Both the position numbers and the translations under genes were made by a program. Below, piece by piece: positions 36,810 through 47,899 of a stretch of 64,000 nucleotides of DNA. Numbering within the stretch: the stretch's first letter is position 1; each line of letters opens with the position of its first letter. Source of the stretch: Brasenia schreberi (Eukaryota > Streptophyta > Magnoliopsida > Nymphaeales > Cabombaceae); the NCBI GenBank assembly GCA_036023115.1, contig JAYKKT010000036.1:6846501-6910500 (forward strand). The letters run 5' to 3'. The notes under the pieces were generated by a model that searched no databases, was not told the DNA's origin, and saw only the letters and a program-made list of their open reading frames with translations.

Positions 36810-37825
36810 GAAAATAACGACCAACTTTCAACAATTGGAATCATGTAAGAGATGAATCCCATAAAGAGAGTGAATTCTTGAAAACTCTTCACATCCAAAT
36901 TTTTTTGTTTTCTCATGCGTAGGATCCAAATTCGAAGACCCGTTGAGACCATGCTGCACGACAGTCAACTCTACCGTCTATTGCGGCAGTGTCGACCAAC
37001 AAGGGAATAAGCTGTATGAGGTGTGCAAGACCCCAGGCTCGGCCTTCTTCTGGGACAGCGTGCACCCATCACAGGCTGGCTGGTACGCAGTGGCCTTATC
37101 TCTCCAGCCAACTCTCCTCCAGCTGCAGCTGTGATTCAGAGCAAGATCACTTAACAAGATAATAAACCACAAGACAATCCAATTGGGTTCTGTTTGCAGT
37201 TTCCTGTTTTACTTTGTTACATTTGAATGTGAGCAGAAAACATGAGTTCTTACTTTCTGCAGTAAAGTACTACCGTGACACAACATTTATACATCATATA
37301 TAAGGGAAAATAAAGAATCTACGCAAGCATCCAAAAACAATATGCCCTCAGGATTGATTACTCTTCTTTGTTGGCTTCTTGACATTTAAAATATGTTTGT
37401 CTTAGGAACTAGTGCCTGCTAATTTGGTTGGGGTACTTGATACAAAATGGACATCCAAAGGGAGCTGAATGCAAAAAGGGTTCCAATTGGATGTTCAGCG
37501 GTTCTGGTTTGAGCAAGTATTAATTAAACTGGAGATTTTAAGGTTGGTAATAAAATATGAATCAATTGGGTATATATGGCCTCGCAAGACCGAATAATAT
37601 ATAAAGCTTTGATATATATGCCCTCAAAAGGCTCAGGGACAGACTGTTCAACTAACATTCGGTTGTTAAACATAATGCTCTTGTCAATAAGTTATAACTA
37701 CGAAGAATACATGAGCGATCACACCCCTGACGAGAGGATAACACGTCTCACCACCTCAACATGCCATCACATGAGAAATACTCTAAAGGCACCTTCAAAA
37801 TTTACTCTGACTGACATTCTCTGTG

Positions 37826-38015
37826 CCAGCAAAGTTGCACTATCCGTTAACCAGATTTAAAACTTCGTGAATTGTATTTAACACCAAAAAATCACATAGA
37901 ATACATTCAAGTCTCTTTAAAGAGTGTCTCTGCACTGCCGTATCTGTTCTTTCATGGACAATTGAATATATCCTGACAGTCTCTGTAAGAGTTATTGAAG
38001 ACTTCGAATACACGG
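37826..38015 (+). repeat. Intergenic duplicated block, copy 1
   Basis: GTTGCACTATCC, ACCAGATTTAAAACTT, TATTTAACACCAAAA, 'CTTTAAAGAGTG' and 'TTTCATGGACAATTGAAT' occur in the same order at 39491-39870. The second copy is interrupted by a SINE. Confidence 0.75.
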
Positions 38016-38264
38016 TTAATATATCCAAAACCTCATGAGGTTAAAGTGCTCAAGATGAATCCTTGCGAGAGGCCGGTGTCTTTGCCGAGATCAACAAGCC
38101 TTTCTTTCCCTACTTTTGACAGCCCAGGAAGCACATAAGCTAATCGACCATTGTTGAAGCACAAGCATCATTTATGATTGGAGCCCACCACACCATTCAA
38201 GGTTGAGATCACCTAAACCAACCCTCAACATCTGGTGAGTCAAAGAAAGATAGAGCACCTTGAA

Positions 38265-38384
<120 letters not shown>

Positions 38385-38550
38385 AATACTAGGACCATCC
38401 TGCATGACATTTTAAAATCCTAACGATCCTATCAAGGGCAATCAATAGTCTATCAAAGGCAATGGAATGAATTGATAAAAAGAAAAGTAGAAAATGCTTT
38501 TGTAGTACTGTAAGCATTTTTTATTTTTTTACATCAATTCCAACCACTGG

Positions 38551-38584
<34 letters not shown>

Positions 38585-39236
38585 GAAAATATCACAAAAC
38601 TCCCTGTTATTTTTCCAATTTTATAATTTAAAACCTTAACTTTTTCATGAAATAGACCTCTAAATTTTCAACCTTTAATTAAATAAGGAGCTCATGGCTA
38701 ATGATGTCAATCAAATAAGTACTCTTATTTGATTAAGAGCTAAAACCTCATGATACTATTTGATTAACTCCTCAAATCTTATCTCAATACTTGACATGAA
38801 AAAAATTTAGGTCTCAAAATTGTAAAACCAAGAAAACCACATAATACTTTATTTATGAAATTTTCCTATATATACATGTGTGTGTGTCTGTTTTCTAATT
38901 GAAACGTGATCCATTAAAGTGAGGCACTAAGAAGCTCTGCTGGTAGCAATTTGATATCCTTGTTGTTCTCATCTCCGTTTTTGCCCAATGTTTCTACTCC
39001 TCAAATTCATTCAAACAGGGTAGGTCCCTGTGGGGAGCGGAGATCTCTTCTCCGTGAACATAAAGTGGAATGGCTTCAAAAAAAAAAATAAAATATATAT
39101 ATATATATATATATAATTTTTATTTTATTTTATTTTTAATTCTTGCTGACTAATTTGTTTTGAAATTCTTCCATTTGTTCTCAACTGATCTTTCTTTACT
39201 CTGAAGATTTCAGACACTTTCCTATATTAAATGTAA

Positions 39237-39364
39237 TGCGCTTTTTTGTTGCAAGAGGAGGCCGAAGCTTAACGCACATACCCACAAACACATCCTTCAG
39301 GAGTCCAACTCCCCACCGGCAGCAATGGCACTAGCGTGCCCTGTCGTTGAGCTAACGCTCTGGG
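39237..39364 (-). mobile_element. tRNA-derived SINE
   Basis: On the - strand: AGCGTTAGCTCAACGACAGG (A box), GGGGAGTTGGACTCCTG (B box), TGTGTTTGTGGG, 'AGCTTCGGCCTCCTCTTGCA' and an A run. The tRNA-like promoter boxes are well preserved. Confidence 0.75.
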
Positions 39365-39490
39365 TCCATATAGAATGCCTTTGTAAAATACACCCCTGGC
39401 CACAGAGTTGTCCCTATGTCAACCCACCTCAGCAAGCCATTAGTCCGCAAGGCAACTGCACCATTAACTCTGGCTCACTTTCTCTATGCG

Positions 39491-39870
39491 AGAAAAGTTG
39501 CACTATCCATCAACCAGATTTAAAACTTTGTGAATAGCATTTAACACCAAAATTGTATGCACCATACACGCAGAACGTTAGGTCTAACGGTTGGACACTC
39601 TAGGCTGGTGGAGGGTTCGATTCCCAGAAGGTGCATGTGTTTGATCTCTGTGTTAGGCTTCAGCCTCCTCTTATAACAAAAAAAAAAGATTCATACACAA
39701 GACTTTCAAGTCACTTTAAAGAGTGGCCCATGCACTGTGACATCTTTTATTTCATGGACAATTGAATTTATCCTGACAGTCACTGCAAGTCAATCCAACA
39801 TGGTTAATGTATCAAATATAAACGGAGGAAGGTGTAAGTGAAGAGGTATTGACCACTTCGAATACCCCAC
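39491..39870 (+). repeat. Intergenic duplicated block, copy 2, split by a SINE
   Basis: Matches 37826-38015 in order. The left part is 39491-39553 and the right part resumes near 39703 after the SINE. The duplication therefore came before the SINE insertion, or the first copy never received it. Confidence 0.7.
39570..39690 (+). mobile_element. tRNA-derived SINE with candidate target-site duplication
   Basis: Head GTTAGGTCTAACGGTTGGA (A-box region), B box GAGGGTTCGATTCCC, then GGTGCATGTG, 'TAGGCTTCAGCCTCCTCTTA' and a run of A. CATACAC at 39563-39569 recurs at 39692-39698 and is a candidate target-site duplication. The diverged duplicate of the flank at 37.9 kb lacks the insert. Confidence 0.8.
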
Positions 39871-39874
39871 CATG

Positions 39875-41180
39875 TGCAAAAAGTTAATGTCCTTCGTCTT
39901 CTGACTGCATCTTCTAAAAGTGAAATAGCTTAAAAAAAATCGTATGCAATATGATTGAAATTTGGCTGCATACGTTGGTTGGTTTGTAATTGAAGGGTTG
40001 TTAAGTCAATTAGACATGACCGGTTCTAAACTGGTTGAGCAATTCCAACCAGAAGAACTGGACCAAGAACTGGTCAAAATCGAAACTAGAACTAAAACCG
40101 GGTCTACCCGGTTCCATTCCGGTTCATGTTAACCATTTGTGTGAATGCATAATTATGATATATAATTACAAATGAATATATAAGATAACAACAATGAGTT
40201 CATGGATTAATAAAAGAGATGATATCTTTTATTTATCGTTTCGCATAGTTTGTTTTATTATTTTTAGATAAGCCTTATTTTTCAAGATGAATGAGAGAAG
40301 TGGTTGGGGGTGGGGACTTGTTATTCTCATTCCCGTCCTGATTTTCGTTGGAGATTTCTTAATCTCTCCATCCCCACCTCTTGTTTCTACTCCTCAAATC
40401 CATCTTATTCTGGACAGGTCTCCGCATAAAACGAAAAATCCCCTTCTCATAAACATCCCTGTTTGTATCCAAATTCCATGCCGCAGGCCAGATCAAAACA
40501 TTCCTATGAGGGAATTGGATCAAGTATTAGAGAGCACGAAAACATTTGATGTAATTGAATTAAGTTCCTGTTTTGCTCGGCCATGGGGACCCTCAATAAA
40601 TTCCAATACACAACTTGCACGGTGAGAAAGATTGCAATTTATTTTAATATTTATTTATGTCTACGTAATTAAAACCAACAAACTTTTGTCTTCCTTTTCA
40701 ACTGTCATTTACAGTGTTCCCAGAAGTCGACATGAGTGCAGTACTGCACTGTCTAGTTAACTGTTGTGCCTTCAGCGTCTACTTGCTCTTTACCTGTGCG
40801 TTCATTCAACTCCAAGATTCTACAAAGCAATCTCCGTTCTTTCCATTCTTAAGGTGACACTGCAATTTTGGTTCCTCTTAACTCAAAACTGTTCAACATA
40901 TACATAGTAATTGGATTTAACGAACTCATAGAGAACAACAGAAAACCCATATCTCTATTATTCAATTGGTAAGATCAACCACGCAAATTTGAGTCAAAGA
41001 TAATGTTAACTTTATACTTTGTGTTTAATATAACTTCAATTGTTCATATTAGAGATGGTAGTCGTAATGGGTTTTCTTAGTTTTCTATTTTTCTGTGTTT
41101 CCTTAATCTAGATCTCTAGGTAGAATTCTCTAGATGTTGACGTTTTTTATTTTCAATACAACACGCAGACACAATGCCGA
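39875..41180. other. Intergenic sequence before GDSL gene 2
   Basis: A block near 40020-40130 is rich in ACCGGTT and GGTTC motifs (starts AGACATGACCGGTTC) and resembles a short inverted-repeat element. The frame at 40287-40625 has no recognised domain. The last part is the presumed distal promoter of GDSL gene 2. Confidence 0.45.
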
Positions 41181-41395
41181 CATTAACTTCATTGTTGAAG
41201 AATCCCTTCACTCAACCAACGATTTTCCGCATTGACTGATGGCGGCCAATTACTGCCCTTTCTTCAATGCCTAGTTGCAAAGGAACCACATTAACTTCAT
41301 TGTTGAAGAATCCCTTCACTCAACCAACGATTTTCCGCATTGACTGATGGCCGCCAATTACTTCCCTTTCTTCAATGACTAGTTGCAAAGGAACC
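41181..41395 (+). repeat. 108-bp tandem duplication in the GDSL gene 2 promoter or leader
   Basis: The unit at 41181-41288 (starts CATTAACTTCATTGTTGAAG, ends GGAACCA) is repeated at 41289-41395 with only a few differences (GGCGGCC versus GGCCGCC, ACTGCCC versus ACTTCCC). The second copy ends about 95 bases before the start codon. Confidence 0.95.
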
Positions 41396-41442
41396 TCTTT
41401 GGGTTCTTTATTACTCACCCACCTGTTCCACCATTGAGCATC

Positions 41443-41446
<4 letters not shown>

Positions 41447-41488
<42 letters not shown>
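41447..41488 (+). promoter_or_regulatory. (CT)n tract directly before the GDSL gene 2 start codon
   Basis: A run of about 20 CT units ends one base before the ATG at 41490. Pyrimidine-rich patches near the transcription start or in the 5' leader are common in plant promoters, so this is likely leader or core promoter. That role is inferred from position. Confidence 0.55.
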
Positions 41489-41489
<1 letters not shown>

Positions 41490-41492
<3 letters not shown>

Positions 41493-44400
41493 GGGCCATG
41501 GACATTCTTGTGCCTAAGTTTCTTGCTTGTCTTAGGTAAAACCTTTCTAATGTTCTTAGTCCATTGCGTGAATAATGCGTTTAATGCATATGATGAGAAA
41601 ATATAGCAGTGTATTATGTGATGTACTTGCTTTTGTTGATCTTAGGTGTCACGACCGAAGGCTTCGCTGACCACCAATCGCCAAGGAGTCTTTTTGTTTT
41701 TGGGGACTCTGCCGTGGACACGGGAAACACGCCGGAATTCCTCGCCTCCTCATGGAAACCTCCCTATGGGATAACGTTCCCCGGTAAACCAGCCGGCAGA
41801 TATTCGGACGGCCGTCTCCTCACAGACTTTGTTGGTAAGATCCTTCTCTCTTTGTTGATTTTAGCGTCAGCAGAGCACTCTCGGGGACTTCTTACTGTAT
41901 ATTATGACCCTCTCGGATGAGTTTTGCATTTATACATCTCTTATATAAACAAATTCTTTGCATGCATACCCACCAAGATTCGGCCCTTTGATTTGCTTGA
42001 CGAGGATAAATAGTTTTACAAAGAGATCATCAAAACTAAAACCAAACCAAAGCTAAAGAAGCTTTCTCCTCCGTTAAGGGCGCTGGGCTACATGAATACT
42101 CAGGCGTTGGAACCACCGGTCTGCATGTTCTCAACGCACGGCACGATAAAGCGTGCAGGCCCCTCGTTTACGATTTGCTTCGCTCGGCGCAAACACGGGT
42201 TCCGATTTTGGGTCTAACTCGTATAACCTGATTTTATAAAGCAAAAGATAATTATCACTATTAGATCATTATGCACCAAGACTGTTTAGCTCAGTCGTGA
42301 GGACACTCTAGCGCTGTTTCTGTTGGTAGAGAGTTCGACTCTCAAAGGTGCATGTGTGTTATGCTTTTGCCTCGTTTTTTTAAAAAAAGTCAGCTAGTCT
42401 AATGTCACACTAATACTGCCATTATGATTCATTATTATGATAGAATGTAATAAGTTTTAAAATGTTTAAGAGCTCATGAAGTTAGTGCTAGTGCTGTTGA
42501 CATTCTTCTTAAAACGTCAAGTCAATCAGACCATTCTCGCTCAAGGACTTTAAGTCGACTTTCGGATGAAAATTTTGAGTCTAAAATACGGTTAAACCTT
42601 AACCGAACAGAGAATAAGTCGGGTTCAGTTACGTTTTCCGGTCAGGTTTGGCCTGTTCCAGTTTCAAGTGGTCTACAGCTAGATTTGGTTCCGGTTCAAA
42701 TTGACCAAAGTTGCACGTTTGAAATGAGATTTTAATGAATTAACTCGCTAATTTGTGGAAATCTGCATTTGGAAAACCAGTGCTCCAACTAATTTTGAGT
42801 ATGATCATCTTTCTGAAAACGTGTTGCAGTCTTCGTCATATCTTATGTCTTCAATTTCGTTGATAATGTCTGCAAGTTTTCCTTAGGAAGTTGTGATGCA
42901 TGCAGCTTCATATCTAGGAATTCCTTCTCCCGTTCCCTACAAAGTGAGACGAGCTCCGGGAAATAGGAAGAGATTCGGCATGAATTTCGCATACAGCGGC
43001 ACCGGTGTTTTCGACACTTTTGCTTTACTGCCGAACCTAACCACGCAGATAGATTTCTTCCAGCAACTGCTCCAGCAAGGTGCATACAAATCGTCCGAAT
43101 TGTCGTCGTCCGTGGCGCTTGTCTCGGCTGCAAGCAATGACTATGCTGCTTACCTTCTAAATAATGGAACAACTGAGGTACCCGATACTGAACTCGATTC
43201 ACCTGAGACTCGGTTTCTTGGTTTTGTATAGTTGGTAAGTGATGCCAGTCTATGACGAAGTGTGGTTTTTAGATTTCTTGGAGTATATTTAAAGAGAATT
43301 CTATCCTTGCATCAGAGATTTGTGTTTGGTAGTATGTTCGGAGTGTAAAGAGAATTCCTAATATCTGTAGATCTATTTTCTCAATCGTCAAAAGGATGCA
43401 GAGGAGTTTGAAAATCTTGTTTTCACGGTCGAACAACCTTCATGATTCAATCAAACCTTGTGAGAATTCCGCTAGAGGTCCAAAGACTTGCTGGAGAACT
43501 CTTAAATTCAGATGAAACCCGTCGGAGTTCCGCCAGAACACCGGTGGGCCTTCTGGGGCTGTTGGTAAAGTCCAAGAAAGGCACATAGAGTTCAGCTGGT
43601 CAGTATCTTTCAAAACAGAACTGACAAAGAAGACAAATAGGTTACCTAATGGAAAAATATATCATCGGACTTGGGATATATATAGCGTCTTCAATACATA
43701 ATACATCATCTTTCATAAACATTTTCACCACTCGATTCTTTGAAATTAATGATGGAAATTTGTACAATGATAACTATGAATAAAATTATCATTGATTTAA
43801 AATGTTTCTATAAGATCGTGGACCAAAAGACAGACCCCTCTCTCTCTCTCTCCCTATATATATATATATAGTTCGAGAGAGAGAAATTTTGACAAATAGT
43901 GATTCTTTATTGGGTCTAACCCTTAAGATTTGATATATACATATATATATATATGTATATATGGAGCTGGGACTGTTTATCACACTTTCCCAATTCATAT
44001 AATTAAACAAACCAAAACCAAGGCTTATCACACAATAATGCACATTAAATGATCTCGACTACATGGATTTCTCAATCGCTATTGTGCTGTATCTGGCCAT
44101 GATAAACACAAAATTCCAAAGGACCTCATGTGATGTTACATGTTTTTGGGTACCAAACTAGAAATTTTTCACATGATCTTAGATCCGGTGATAGATTTAT
44201 GGGGTTTTCACTAATGCCAATATTTATGTGCTAGATCTTGAGTAATGGTTGTCGGTATGATTTGCATTGTAGAACTTAAACGAATTCATAGTGAAGCTGG
44301 TGAACCAGATGGCCGTGGACCTAAGACGCCTGACCGGACTTGGTTTGAAGAGAATAGCCATTTTGGGCCTGGAGCCAATTGGCTGCCTGCCGGTGGTAAC

Positions 44401-46896
44401 ACAGCTCAACTCATTCTCCTCCTGCATAGACCTCGTAAATCAATTCGTCACCCATCACAACAGCCTGCTACGCTCAGCCGTCGATGCCATCAATGCTCCT
44501 CTGCGCCATCCATCACAACTCACCATCCTTGACCTCTATACGCCTCTTGACTCCATTTTTCAGGGTCACAATAGGACGGGTAAGTTCAATTCCATTGCTT
44601 TCTGAATTTCTCTCTCTTCTTGAAAGGAAATTTTAGAGAATTAAAACGACTTAATTCGTAGTAAATTATCCTTTATTACATTCTATGCATATGTATGTCA
44701 TATTAGCCTCACGACTGTTGTTGTTTTAGCCACTGTGGGTCTTGAACCCTCATCAAGAGGTTGAGGGTGATTACATTTATGTACATATCAAATTGTTGGA
44801 GAAATGCAACAAATCTGTGCCTGTTTTCTTTTATTGGCCCAAGTAGTTTTTATTTATTTATGTTGCTCGTCTTTTTGTTTCTTCCCAAGATTCTTTTCCT
44901 TTTCTAGGAGGAAGAAGAATCGAAGCCATCATCCTCTCTTTGGTATTGGTTGAAGTATATGAACTCATAATTGTAAGGTCGAACCTGTAAATCCAGTGAC
45001 AAAATAAGTACCAACATTGAGATTTCATAATTTGACAATAACAACCTCTATCAAACAAAATAAGGTTAAATATAAAATTAATAATGAAAAAGAATTCATG
45101 CACCTAAAAAATCCTTAAAAAAAGAGAAAAACCATGAGCCATTAAGACTAAAGATTTCCACTGTATCAAATCAATGTAGAGGGAAAATGTGATTCTTAAA
45201 ATTAGACAAGTATATAAAACAATATAAAATCGGAGGCTCATTTGAATCATATAGAGAGCAACAACATAAAATCAATGACAGATTTGGTATAGATGCAATA
45301 GGTAGAATGATCGTGTAAAAATTCTTTAATTTATATGAATCCCAAAACGATCTCAAAGCAGGTTGCATCAACAGAACCCTTCAGCAACTCCTAAATTTAC
45401 CCATAGATTTCACCTTCTCAATGGCGGAACACACTTACACCGAGTGGCCACTCCTTTTTCTCTTTCTTTTGTTCTCTCTTACACACCCTGAGGCATCGGC
45501 CTTTTTTCTTGTGCACAAGGCCAACTTCGATGCATTAAATAGTGGGACCCTTGGCTAGATAAGAAGGACATGATGTCCCATCAAACTCCTCCTCTAACCA
45601 AAGGAAACCACAAACTTTGCTTAGAAAAAGAATAGGAGAATTTCATGCATACCAACTTTCTTCAAAATGCATGTTTCTCAATCATAACCATCAACATATT
45701 TGAGGGATTGTCAAACTCCTCTTCCATGATAGATTTGATTTAATGATATCGTCTTTAAGTGAAAAGTAGAGTACTTCACTAGACAAATAGCATTATGATT
45801 ATCATAATATAACACATACCTCAATTACATAAAGTCAAGCTCTTGCATGAACTCTTTCATCCAAAATAACACCTTGTCACCTTCTTTAATTACAATATAT
45901 TTGGCTTCAATATATGATAAATCAATATACTTTTTAAGTCTAGATTGGCAAGAGTGTGTTCCCCTTACAAAGGTAACTAAGTAGCTTAAGGTACACCTAC
46001 AATTATCAAGATTATGTTCTAAATCTAAATATGTGTAGCACAAATTTTAACTTCCCATATGCAAAGTACAATCTTAAACTAGTCCTACCTTTTAGATACT
46101 TCAATATTCACTTTACTACATTCCAATGTTCCTTTCTACGATTAAACAAGATAAGTGGTTAATCAGGTGCTGGCTTTTAAGTACATAAAGATAATAGCAA
46201 ATTCACCTCTAACAATATCTTCTTCTTTAGAAGAGGTGTAATAAAGAGAGTTGTGTAGCATGGTATATATAGCAAGTTGAATATGTTGCTTGTGGTATGG
46301 TTGTGACTAGTGCCATTATATAAACCACAACTTGAAGCTAATGAGTTTGTTGTGATATATATGATAATATGGCAGCCATTAATTTAATGAAAACTAGAAT
46401 AGATAGCTCTAAAAGAAAATATATAATGGTTAAATACCATTATATTATCTATAAGATGTAAAGGAATAAGATTTCACTCGTCTTACATGACGAGTAAGGG
46501 GATATTGAAGGACTTATTCCCCAAGCAAACTAGTTAGGATTCACTGTTGTGATGTGTGTGTTAACGCGCATGCATGCTTACGTTTGGTGTGGGGGGTTTG
46601 CTTTCCAAGTAGGGGTGCTTCATCTGTTGGACTATGTATTTCGTTTGTTTTATTTGTCACATAAATGCTATATATTTGGTGTTTCAGGATTTGTAGATCC
46701 ACTGAAGCCATGTTGCGTAGGAGTGAGCTCGAACATTACTGCTTGCGGAAGCACAGATGAGCATGGGAATCCATTGTACAAAGTGTGCGACAAGCCATCA
46801 GCGTCTTTCTATTGGGATCTTGTGCACCCAACGCAGTCTGGATGGTCTGCCGTCTTCCCCTTCTTCATCCCAGCCCTTAAACAACTATTGTCCTGA
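41490..46896 (+). CDS. GDSL esterase/lipase (At5g03610-like), five exons, intact
   Basis: Exons 41490-41535, 41646-41834, 42906-43177, 44273-44579 and 46688-46896 join in phase through GT..AG introns into 340 residues plus TGA, the usual length for plant GDSL enzymes. Residues 1-23 are a secretory signal. Block I 'FVFGDSAVDTGN' gives nucleophile Ser37. Block II 'NFAYSGTGVF' supplies Gly110. Block III 'SNDYAAYL' gives Asn156, with Ser in place of the usual Gly before it. Block V 'YWDLVHPTQSGW' gives Asp315 and His318. The family hydrolyses ester bonds of lipids or acylated sugars, usually outside the cell; the substrate is unknown. The closest named type I recognise is the Arabidopsis At5g03600/At5g03610 subgroup. 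Intron 2 holds a SINE and intron 4 (2.1 kb) Copia fragments. Longer readings past 41834 and 43177 run into introns. Confidence 0.92.
42280..42390 (+). mobile_element. tRNA-derived SINE in intron 2 of GDSL gene 2
   Basis: A box TAGCTCAGTCGTGAGG (42287-42302), B box AGAGTTCGACTCTC, GGTGCATGTGTG, 'TATGCTTTTGCCTCGTTTTT' and an A run. The A box is the closest to a true tRNA sequence of all copies here. It is not a tRNA gene: no foldable acceptor stem was seen. Confidence 0.7.
43838..43960. repeat. CT and TA microsatellites in intron 3 of GDSL gene 2
   Basis: CTCTCTCTCTCTCC, TATATATATATATAG and a second TA run near 43940. Short-period repeats only. Confidence 0.85.
45825..46060 (-). mobile_element. 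Copia RNase H fragment in intron 4 of GDSL gene 2
   Basis: The - strand frame 45825-46043 ends with 'SCQSRLKKYIDLSYIEAKYI' and 'VLFWMKEFMQELDFM', the Copia RNase H pattern (S.QS..Q...LSTTEAEY...). Only this domain piece is present. Confidence 0.75.
46130..46520 (+). mobile_element. Copia 3' fragment, inverted relative to its neighbour
   Basis: Aligns with 48855-49190 in the same orientation: GGTTAATCA, AAAGATAATAGCAA, TCCACCTCTAACAATATC and TTGTTGTGATATAT occur in order. It lies directly beside the - strand RNase H piece, so two Copia fragments sit in opposite orientation inside this intron. Confidence 0.65.
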
Positions 46897-47099
46897 AGGA
46901 GATGATGAAATGCTAAGTAAATCTTTCTGCCGTTTAATAAGATATATGTGAGAACAAATAAGTTGATCGATCACTTGAATTTCTGCGGGTATTATTACTT
47001 TAAATGATGAAATTCTTGTTGACTTATGACCAATGGCACTTCCAAAAGTGCATACAGAGAAGTTTTTCTTCGTTATTGCTATTATATGCACTTCATGTG

Positions 47100-47540
47100 A
47101 AAGTTAAAACTTTGGTAGGTAATTAGGGCTGGGAAACAAACCCAGTTGCTCGTGGTAATACGCCTCCGTTCAGCTAATTATATTAATCTCGTTGGTGATC
47201 TTGAAGTCTATTTAGAATGAACACGAACAAAGACTGCTTGGTTCATTACGTCTCGTGTGGTCGAGCTGAACACAGTGATCGGCGAAGCTTGTTTGGTTCA
47301 GTTCGGCTCGTATAAGCTCGATTAAATTTCCATAAACTGGTTAGATATACAATAACATTTCCAATGCCAGTTAGTTAAACCAGTTATGACGATCAGTCAT
47401 TTAACGCAGTGGAGTTATATATATATAAAAGGAACCGATTATTATGATGATCAGCAATGTCACTATCTGCATCGGTTAAAAGTTTATGTTGGTAAACCGC
47501 CTGATTGCTTTACATGAATAAGAATTATTCTGTTTTTTCT
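47100..47540. other. Intergenic sequence after GDSL gene 2
   Basis: No gene seen. Contains GGTTCGG/CTCGTATAAGCTCG-type repeated phrases near 47240-47330 that may belong to a short inverted-repeat element. Confidence 0.4.
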
Positions 47541-47544
47541 CTAT

Positions 47545-47645
47545 CAGTTTATTTGGGAGGCCGAAGCATAGCACCACACATTCGTGGGCACCCTGGGAAT
47601 CGAACTCCTCACCTGCGCAGCGGAAGACAGAGAGACGACGCTATA
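47545..47645 (-). mobile_element. tRNA-derived SINE, tail-truncated
   Basis: On the - strand: GTATAGCGTCGTCTCTCTGT (A-box region), GAGGAGTTCGATTCCCAGG (strong B box), ATGTGTGGTG, 'ATGCTTCGGCCTCC'. The end of the 3' block and the A tail are degraded. Confidence 0.65.
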
Positions 47646-47899
47646 CGTGCAAATTTTTTTGTATAATTTCTACTTGTAAGGTTATTTGCTGTACCCAACT
47701 CACCTGAAAAGTAGAAAGCGGATGATATAATTTAGGTATTCGAAGAGTATAAATTGCTAACAGTAAAATATGAAACAACTTCTGAATTACATGTTCAATT
47801 ACCTTGCATTTGTCAATAGAAAGATATTCAAACCTATGCAAAACCCAACCATGTTAAATGGCCTACCCTGGTCTTGAAAGAGGTTTACTGCTACTCTTA

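Larger units (their letters stand above)
31757..37134 (+). pseudogene. GDSL esterase/lipase copy 1, lacking exons 1-2
   Basis: Three exons match exons 3-5 of the complete gene at 41490-46896. The first is 31757-32022 (after GCAG; donor CAG|GTTTTT), coding 'AGYLGISSPVTYRERRHPG', block II 'GMNFAYAGTGVFNTF' and block III 'VAVNDYSTYL'. The second is 32201-32507 (307 bases, the same length as in gene 2), coding 'VAVDSLPPLGCLPAVT' and 'DPSRVVPVDIYGAFLSIL'. The third is 36923-37134, coding 'CCTTVNSTVYCGSVDQQGN' and block V 'FWDSVHPSQAGW', then TGA. Splice phases agree and there is no internal stop. The nucleophilic Ser block (exon 2) and signal peptide (exon 1) were not found, so the product would lack the catalytic serine. 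The last intron is 4.4 kb and holds an (AT)n run and RTE LINEs. If exons 1-2 lie far upstream it could still be a gene, but I think it is 5'-truncated. Confidence 0.75.

Noticed and set aside
40287..40625. 112-codon open frame between the GDSL copies
   Set aside because: No recognisable family and partly overlaps GGTTC-rich repeat surroundings; probably chance.
42280..42390. Possible tRNA gene from the A and B boxes
   Set aside because: Box motifs are present but no acceptor stem or anticodon arm fits. The A-rich tail and shared 3' block mark a SINE. The same holds for 39570-39690.
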